Positions 34,439-39,327 of a DNA stretch of 39,327 nt are shown here, one piece after another; position 1 is the stretch's first letter; each line of letters opens with the position of its first letter. The notes beneath the pieces were generated by a model. The model was not told where the DNA came from. It worked only from the letters and a program-made list of their open reading frames with translations, and searched no databases. The stretch lies in contig CALVVW010000004.1 of assembly GCA_944364005.1 (NCBI GenBank), forward strand, positions 1 to 39,327, read 5' to 3'. This DNA comes from an uncultured Bacilli bacterium (lineage in GTDB: Bacteria; Bacillota_I; Bacilli_A; RF39; UBA660). The translations under genes and the position numbers were made by a program.

Positions 34439-34945
34439 ATGACGAGATTAGAAGAAATAATACAAGAAACAAATAATTATATTGAAAAACTAAAGAAGGA
34501 AAGTCAAAAAAATTCAAATCCTTTAGTGGATGATAAAACATTAAAGTTACGTTTATATGGAACGGGTACTATTTTTTTTAATTCTATTGATAAATTAGAA
34601 AGGTATTGCTTACAAAATGAAATTTCAATAAATGACCTTTATGTATTAGACTATATGAATTCTTTAGCTGGAAGAAAGAATGTAATACGAAAAATAAATA
34701 ATGCCGGTAGAATTGCATTATATACTGTAATAGATGAAAATGGATATGGAAAATATAATCCCATAAAAAGTCAAGAAGCAAAAAGACCTATCTGGGAATA
34801 TCATGAAGGAAGTATAGAATGGATGTATCATCCATTTGAAGAATACGGTATAAAACCAGCAGATAATATTTATGAAAAAGCAAAAATAAAATATCAATAT
34901 ATTAGAAAAAAAATGAAAAACCATAACGCAGCCAATAAACAATAA
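34439..34945 (+). CDS. Unknown protein
   Basis: 168 residues after a strong AAAGGAG. The N-terminus is a charged helix, the middle has LKLRLYGTGTIFFNSIDKLER and the C-terminus is basic. No signal, membrane segment or known motif. It appears monocistronic, with a terminator right after it. Function unknown. Confidence 0.8.
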   Translation: MTRLEEIIQETNNYIEKLKKESQKNSNPLVDDKTLKLRLYGTGTIFFNSIDKLERYCLQNEISINDLYVLDYMNSLAGRKNVIRKINNAGRIALYTVIDENGYGKYNPIKSQEAKRPIWEYHEGSIEWMYHPFEEYGIKPADNIYEKAKIKYQYIRKKMKNHNAANKQ

Positions 34946-34971
34946 GACTCTAATAAATAGAGTCTTTTTTC
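34944..34971 (+). terminator. Rho-independent terminator
   Basis: Perfect stem AAGACTCTA/TAGAGTCTT (34944-34952 with 34958-34966), 5-nt loop, T-tail. Confidence 0.93.
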
Positions 34972-34975
34972 TATG

Positions 34976-35004
34976 TTGACATCAAAACCAAGCTATTATA
35001 TAGT
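34976..35004 (+). promoter_or_regulatory. Sigma-A promoter of the pepF unit
   Basis: TTGACA (34976-34981), 17-base spacer, TATAGT (34999-35004). It has the same elements and spacing as the promoter at 5386-5414. Confidence 0.85.
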
Positions 35005-35036
35005 AAAATTAGAACATGGAAAGATGAGGTAGTAAA

Positions 35037-35699
35037 ATGTTAAAAAATAAATACTACAAAATAACATTAACTGATGAAGAAAATACTACTATATTAATGC
35101 GAATAAAAAAAGATTTTTATACCGAAGGCTTCCTAGTAGATAAACCAGGACTATTACAAGGTTATTATGATTTTTATACAAGCCTAAGGCTATGGATATT
35201 AACCGATACGGATGAAAGTATATATGAGCATTTTGGTTTTGTGAAAAACGATGATGAAAAGATAGCTTATGCCATGTTAGATGAAGAATTAATAAATTAT
35301 GGTAAAATAGATTCTTTTTCATATACTGAAGAAGAAATAACAGATACCAAAGAAATTAGTAATATAAATTATTTAATTAGAAATAAAGTAAAAGAATTAA
35401 ACAATAACAATCAAACAATGTATCAATTTCTACTAAATAAAAGAAGGGAACATTTTGATGAATTACAAAGCGAACTGACCGAGCCAATTTATAACACTAA
35501 AGGAGAAAGTTATATTCCAATAGAAGATCCTAGTTTTCCCTATACAAGAGAAGATCTACAAGAAATAAAAACTTATTTACAATCTCTAAACAATCCATAT
35601 CGACCTATAAAAGGAAGAGATGAATTTGGAAATCGCATTAGAACAAAAAAGAAGAAAAATAAACCATCAAAAGTAAAGGCAAAAAAAGAAAAGAGGTAA
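35037..35699 (+). CDS. Unknown protein with Lys-rich C-terminal tail
   Basis: 220 residues. The first 190 are acidic to neutral and unrecognised; the last 20 are strongly basic (RTKKKKNKPSKVKAKKEKR), suggesting contact with nucleic acid or ribosomes. No signal or membrane segment. GATGAGGTAG is a modest ribosome site. pepF starts 4 bases after the stop, so the two are co-transcribed. Confidence 0.8.
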   Translation: MLKNKYYKITLTDEENTTILMRIKKDFYTEGFLVDKPGLLQGYYDFYTSLRLWILTDTDESIYEHFGFVKNDDEKIAYAMLDEELINYGKIDSFSYTEEEITDTKEISNINYLIRNKVKELNNNNQTMYQFLLNKRREHFDELQSELTEPIYNTKGESYIPIEDPSFPYTREDLQEIKTYLQSLNNPYRPIKGRDEFGNRIRTKKKKNKPSKVKAKKEKR

Positions 35700-35703
35700 G
35701 AAC

Positions 35704-37449
35704 ATGAAAGAGTTAGAATGGAATTTATCCACCCTAATAGCAGGAGAAGAAGAGTATAAAACAAAAATAGAAAAAATAAAAGTAAAACTGAGCCAATTAG
35801 AAAAATACAAAACTGAATCATTAACAAAAAACTCTCTATTAACTTTCTTACAAGAAACCGAAAAGACAAAAGAAGAAGCAAATAAAATTTTAATATATGG
35901 CTCTTTATGCTATTACAAAAATATAAATGATTCAAAAGCTAATAGCTTAAAAACACAAGCAGAAGAATTCTATAACGAAGTAACATCCAATCTAAACAAA
36001 TTAAACTCTATCATTTTATCACTAAGTGAAGACACAATAAAACAATATCTAAAAGAAAACCCTGATCTAAAACAATACGAATTTTATCTAGACAATCTAT
36101 TTCGTCTACAAAAACATCAAAATAAAGATTCTGATAATCAAAAAATAAAAGAAAATAAGAATGCTATCAATAAACAAATTACAACATATAATTCTCTAGT
36201 TCAAAATATGAAGTATAAAGATATTAAAGAAAATCAAAAAACAATAAAACTAACTCCTATCAACTATAACAAATTCTTATCCTCTAGAACAAAAGAAGTA
36301 AGAAAAGAAGCATATTTTAGTATTAACGAATCATACAAAGAAAAACAAGAAGAATTTGCTGCTATATTAGATACTATTTATGGATACCGAATAGAAAATA
36401 GTAAACTAGAAAATTATTCTTCAGTATTAGAAAAAGTATTATTTGAAGAAAACATTGATAAAAGTGTAATAAAAGCCTTGATTCACTCCGTAAATAAAAA
36501 CATTCCATTAATAGAAGAATACTTTGAAATAAAAAAAGAAGTATTAAAAGAATCAGTATTAAATATCTATGACCTAAATGTTCCTCTAGATATTTCTATT
36601 TCTAAAACATATACCCTAGAAGAAAGTATAAAAATAATAAAAGAAGCCCTACAACCATTAGGAAAAGAATATTTAAAGGCAGTTAATTTCCTATTAGATG
36701 GACACGTGGATGCGATAGCAGATAAAAATAAATATCAAGCTTTGACTTTTTCTTGGCACACATATTCCTTTCTTAATTTTAAAGGATCTTATAACGATAT
36801 AAAAAATTTAATCCACGAACTAGGTCATATCGTAAACTATTATTTTTCTATGCAAAAACAACCGTTCTTCTATGAAGACAGCACCATATTTGTAAGTGAG
36901 ATAGCATCCATTGTAAATGAAATATTATTAAATAGATATTTATTAAAGACTGCATCCAGTAAAGAAGAAAAAATATTTTACTTAAGTAAAGAAATAGAAA
37001 ATTATATTACCACAGTATTTAAACAAACTATGTATACAGAATTAGAAGAGGAATGGTATAACTTAAAACTACAAGAAAACTTAACTGTAAAAACATTATC
37101 TGATACTTATTTTAATATGCTAAAAAAATACTATGGCAGCAACATAATATATGAAGATATAACTAATATAGAATGGACTAGATTAGGACACTTATACCGA
37201 TTCTGTTATTATCCTTATAAATACGCAACAGGACTATTAATGGCAAGCGCAGTAGCAACTTCACTTTTATATAACCATACATTAACAAAAGGAGAATATA
37301 TTACATTCTTATCTTCTGGAAGTAGTAATTATTCTCTAGAATTAATAAAAATTCTTCATCTAGATTTTAAAGATTCTAATATCATAAACCAAGGGTTTGA
37401 AATACTAAAAAAAGATATAGAAGAATTAAAAAAATTAATAAAAGACTAA
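35704..37449 (+). CDS. pepF: M3-family oligoendopeptidase F
   Basis: 581 residues, usual for PepF-type enzymes (about 600). Cytoplasmic zinc peptidase that cuts short peptides. The zinc motif is HELGH at residues 371-375, and the third ligand is Glu399 in VSEIASIVNE. The N-terminal helical domain and C-terminal RFCYYPYKYATGLLMA also match the family. AAGAGGTAAG precedes the ATG. It is coupled to the basic-tailed protein upstream. Confidence 0.95.
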   Translation: MKELEWNLSTLIAGEEEYKTKIEKIKVKLSQLEKYKTESLTKNSLLTFLQETEKTKEEANKILIYGSLCYYKNINDSKANSLKTQAEEFYNEVTSNLNKLNSIILSLSEDTIKQYLKENPDLKQYEFYLDNLFRLQKHQNKDSDNQKIKENKNAINKQITTYNSLVQNMKYKDIKENQKTIKLTPINYNKFLSSRTKEVRKEAYFSINESYKEKQEEFAAILDTIYGYRIENSKLENYSSVLEKVLFEENIDKSVIKALIHSVNKNIPLIEEYFEIKKEVLKESVLNIYDLNVPLDISISKTYTLEESIKIIKEALQPLGKEYLKAVNFLLDGHVDAIADKNKYQALTFSWHTYSFLNFKGSYNDIKNLIHELGHIVNYYFSMQKQPFFYEDSTIFVSEIASIVNEILLNRYLLKTASSKEEKIFYLSKEIENYITTVFKQTMYTELEEEWYNLKLQENLTVKTLSDTYFNMLKKYYGSNIIYEDITNIEWTRLGHLYRFCYYPYKYATGLLMASAVATSLLYNHTLTKGEYITFLSSGSSNYSLELIKILHLDFKDSNIINQGFEILKKDIEELKKLIKD

Positions 37450-37518
37450 AAATATAAGAAAGATTTTTCATATAAATGAAAAAATATGATATGATTAAAG
37501 TAGAATAGAGGTAAGAGT

Positions 37519-38424
37519 ATGAAAAATAAGAAAAAATTAATCACATCATTACTAGTAATTATAATTGCTGGTATATTTTATTTATTTGAAGGATATCCCA
37601 TTGAAGAAAAAGGCCAAAATACAAATCAAAGAGTAGAAGAAGTACCAGTAACAGCAGAAGATAGATTAGAAGTAACATTTATTGATGTAGGACAAGCAGA
37701 TTCCATTCTATTAGAAAATGAAGGTCAATATATGCTAGTAGATGCTGGAAACAATGAAGATGGTCCTAAATTAGTGACTTATCTAAAAGGATTAGGAATA
37801 ACGGACTTTAGTTATGTAGTAGGAACTCATCCACATGAAGATCATATTGGTGGACTAGATGATATTATAAATAACTTTAATATTAAAACTTTTTATATGC
37901 CCGATGTTGTAACAACCACTAAAACATTTGAAGAAGTACTAGATGCCCTAGAAAGTAAAAACATTGCTTTAAGCATTCCCAACAAAAACGATACCTTTAA
38001 TTTAGGAGATGCAACTGTAAAGGTATTATATGTTGGAACAGAAGATGAAAAGGATTTAAACGATACCTCAATTGTCCTAAAAGTAACTTATCAGAATGTA
38101 AGCTTCTTACTAACAGGGGATGCCTCTACCAAAGTAGAAGATAGCCTAGATAGAAAAGATTTACAAAGTACCGTCTTAAAAGTAGGACATCACGGTTCTT
38201 CTACTGCTACCAATGAAGAATTCTTAAATCTAGTAAACCCGAAATATGCAGTAATATCCGTAGGAAAAAACAATCAATATGAACATCCTCATACAACCGT
38301 TCTAAATACTCTAGCAAGTCATAATATCACAACTTATAGAACAGACGAGGATGGTACCATACAAATGATTACAGACGGAGTAAATATAGAAATAAATACA
38401 ATGAATACCGATACGAATGGATAG
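37519..38424 (+). CDS. Secreted ComEC-type metallo-beta-lactamase protein
   Basis: 301 residues. One N-terminal hydrophobic segment (LITSLLVIIIAGIFYLF) serves as a signal anchor. The rest is the metallo-beta-lactamase domain seen at the C-terminus of ComEC: FIDVGQADSIL, THPHEDHIGGLDD, LLTGDAS and VGHHGSS, all metal ligands intact. The ComEC channel part is absent, so it is a stand-alone hydrolase, probably acting on nucleic acid or another phosphoester outside the cell. The substrate is not shown. A DUF3006-type gene follows directly, the usual companion. Confidence 0.93.
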   Translation: MKNKKKLITSLLVIIIAGIFYLFEGYPIEEKGQNTNQRVEEVPVTAEDRLEVTFIDVGQADSILLENEGQYMLVDAGNNEDGPKLVTYLKGLGITDFSYVVGTHPHEDHIGGLDDIINNFNIKTFYMPDVVTTTKTFEEVLDALESKNIALSIPNKNDTFNLGDATVKVLYVGTEDEKDLNDTSIVLKVTYQNVSFLLTGDASTKVEDSLDRKDLQSTVLKVGHHGSSTATNEEFLNLVNPKYAVISVGKNNQYEHPHTTVLNTLASHNITTYRTDEDGTIQMITDGVNIEINTMNTDTNG

Positions 38425-38431
38425 TGATACA

Positions 38432-38650
38432 ATGTATGCAATAGATCAAATAGAAGAAAGTATAGTACTAGCAGAAAATCTAGATACGAAAGAAAAAATA
38501 ACATTAAAAAAAGAGAGTTTTCCTTTCCCAATACATGAAGGATTACTCTTTTCTCTAAAAGATAACACTCCCGTGTTAGAACAACAAAAAGAAGAAGAAA
38601 GAAGAAAATTACTACGCGAGAAAATGGAGAGATTAAAACGTCATGAGTAA
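38432..38650 (+). CDS. DUF3006-like small protein
   Basis: 72 residues from the ATG at 38432; an ATG at 38417 overlaps the upstream gene, but the family pattern begins with MYAIDQIEE. It has a small beta-rich start, then FPIHEGLLFSL and a charged helix (RRKLLREKMERLKR), as in DUF3006 proteins found next to ComEC-type metallo-beta-lactamases. The role is unknown. The ribosome site is weak, so translation may be coupled to the upstream gene. Confidence 0.78.
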   Translation: MYAIDQIEESIVLAENLDTKEKITLKKESFPFPIHEGLLFSLKDNTPVLEQQKEEERRKLLREKMERLKRHE

Positions 38651-39227
38651 AAATAAATATCGTCTACCATTTCTAGGAACCTGGTATATAGAATATGGTG
38701 GAACAACCAAAGCTACTTCTCATTCTTGGGATATCCCAGGACAAAGATATGCCTATGATTTTGAAATTAGGAAAGATAATCTACCATACCATGATGATCA
38801 AACAAAGTGCGAAAACTATTATTCATATCTAGAAAATATCTATGCACCACTAGATGGCTGGGTAGTAGATTTAGTAAACAAATATGAAAACACACATATT
38901 ACGGAAGATAGAAAAATAATCAATGACTGTGCTGAACCAAAAGGAAACTATATCATACTAAAATATAATCATGGAGAATATAGTACTATCTGTCACCTAG
39001 AAAAAGATACCTTTGAAGTATCCTTAGGGGAAATAGTAAAAGAAGGACAACTACTGGGCAAAGTAGGCAATAGTGGCAATACCCAGGGACCACATATTCA
39101 TTTTCAAGTACAATTAGGAATGGATACAGACTATGCCACAGGAGTTCCCATTACATTTAAAAATGCCTATTACCAAAACAAAAAGAAAAAAACACTAGAA
39201 CAAGGAATAGAAATAGAAGGTAGATAA
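38643..39227 (+). CDS. M23-family peptidase domain protein without signal
   Basis: 194 residues overlapping the previous gene by 8 bases. The LytM-type M23 zinc fold is shown by SHSWDIPGQRYAYDFEI, the central YAPLDGWVV, and GNSGNTQGPHIHFQV with the catalytic HxH. M23 enzymes cut peptidoglycan cross-bridges, but no signal peptide is seen here, so an intracellular or unusual route is possible. It ends one base before the next ATG. Confidence 0.9.
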   Translation: MSKNKYRLPFLGTWYIEYGGTTKATSHSWDIPGQRYAYDFEIRKDNLPYHDDQTKCENYYSYLENIYAPLDGWVVDLVNKYENTHITEDRKIINDCAEPKGNYIILKYNHGEYSTICHLEKDTFEVSLGEIVKEGQLLGKVGNSGNTQGPHIHFQVQLGMDTDYATGVPITFKNAYYQNKKKKTLEQGIEIEGR

Positions 39228-39228
39228 A

Positions 39229-39327
39229 ATGATAGAAGAGAAAATATCTAATACAACAATAGAAGAACAAGAAATAAATAAACATTTCGAAGAATTAGAA
39301 ATAACAAATAGTACCTGCCATAAAATT
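39229..39327 (+). CDS. Start of a further gene, cut by the window end
   Basis: Open for 33 codons from an ATG one base after the M23 stop; the start encodes MIEEKISNTTIEEQEI and continues past the window. GGTAGAT is a weak ribosome site, so translation is probably coupled. The family cannot be told from so short a piece. Confidence 0.6.
   Translation, partial: MIEEKISNTTIEEQEINKHFEELEITNSTCHKI

Noticed and set aside
35573..35935. Antisense open frame across the pepF start, rich in Leu and Phe
   Set aside because: Composition is that of the complement of Lys/Glu-rich coding DNA; no ribosome site.
37461..37484. AT-only palindrome after pepF as a terminator
   Set aside because: The stem is nearly all A-T and lacks a following T-tract; it is likely compositional.
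1..39327. Mycoplasma-type code with TGA as tryptophan
   Set aside because: TGA ends several clear genes and tryptophan is encoded by TGG.
1..39327. CRISPR array, insertion sequence or prophage
   Set aside because: No repeated spaced units, transposase, integrase or phage structural genes were found on either strand.

Overview
This window is very AT-rich DNA from a low-GC, spore-forming Firmicute of the class Bacilli. It is most like the gut lineages near Erysipelotrichales/RF39; that placement is inferred from gene content and base composition, not from a database search. TGA is used as a stop codon (for example at the ends of the genes finishing at 9760 and 12977), so this is not a Mycoplasma-type genetic code. 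gpr, spoIIP and a sirA homologue show that sporulation genes are retained. Two gene orders known from Bacillus subtilis are preserved: tkt-sirA-yneF and rpsT/gpr-spoIIP.

Region 1 (1-12.3 kb) is the accessory half. It opens with the 3' end of a tRNA, then tRNA-Leu(UAG) and a terminator. Next come two convergent HExxH metallopeptidase-like proteins (544-2037 plus, 2101-3912 minus), a YitT-family gene broken at a run of nine A (4054-4690), and a lipoprotein. These are followed by a two-gene unit pairing a nucleotidyltransferase/radical-SAM fusion with a small protein that may have an ADP-ribosyltransferase-like fold (5450-7605), then another lipoprotein. Five co-oriented genes of unknown function (8582-12158) close the region, one of them with a zinc ribbon.

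Region 2 (12.3-26.3 kb) is mostly core. It contains an intact YitT paralogue, transketolase, SirA (brake on replication initiation at sporulation), a C1B aminopeptidase inserted before YneF, uvrC, one orphan type IV pilin-like protein, and mutL-miaA. A convergent transglutaminase-like membrane protein follows, then rpsT (minus), gpr, spoIIP and a small membrane protein overlapping spoIIP.

Region 3 (26.3-39.3 kb) mixes RNA metabolism with unknowns. It has a three-gene coiled-coil cluster whose first two proteins share a duplicated domain. A minus-strand ORF joins YidD in frame to a degenerate ZnuA-like lipoprotein. RNase III is followed by a transcription unit starting with a 154-residue unknown and an RNase J homologue that has lost two metal ligands, then a lipoprotein and a small unknown protein. 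tRNA-Arg(CCU), two unknown genes, an M3 oligoendopeptidase, a secreted ComEC-type metallo-beta-lactamase protein with a DUF3006 partner, an M23 peptidase and the start of one more gene complete the window.

The most unusual items are: (i) the nucleotidyltransferase-radical SAM fusion and its partner; (ii) a gene whose promoter and Shine-Dalgarno place its start on an AUA codon; (iii) the YidD-lipoprotein fusion with an internal start; (iv) the degenerate RNase J; and (v) a terminator complementary to the 3' end of the upstream tRNA.
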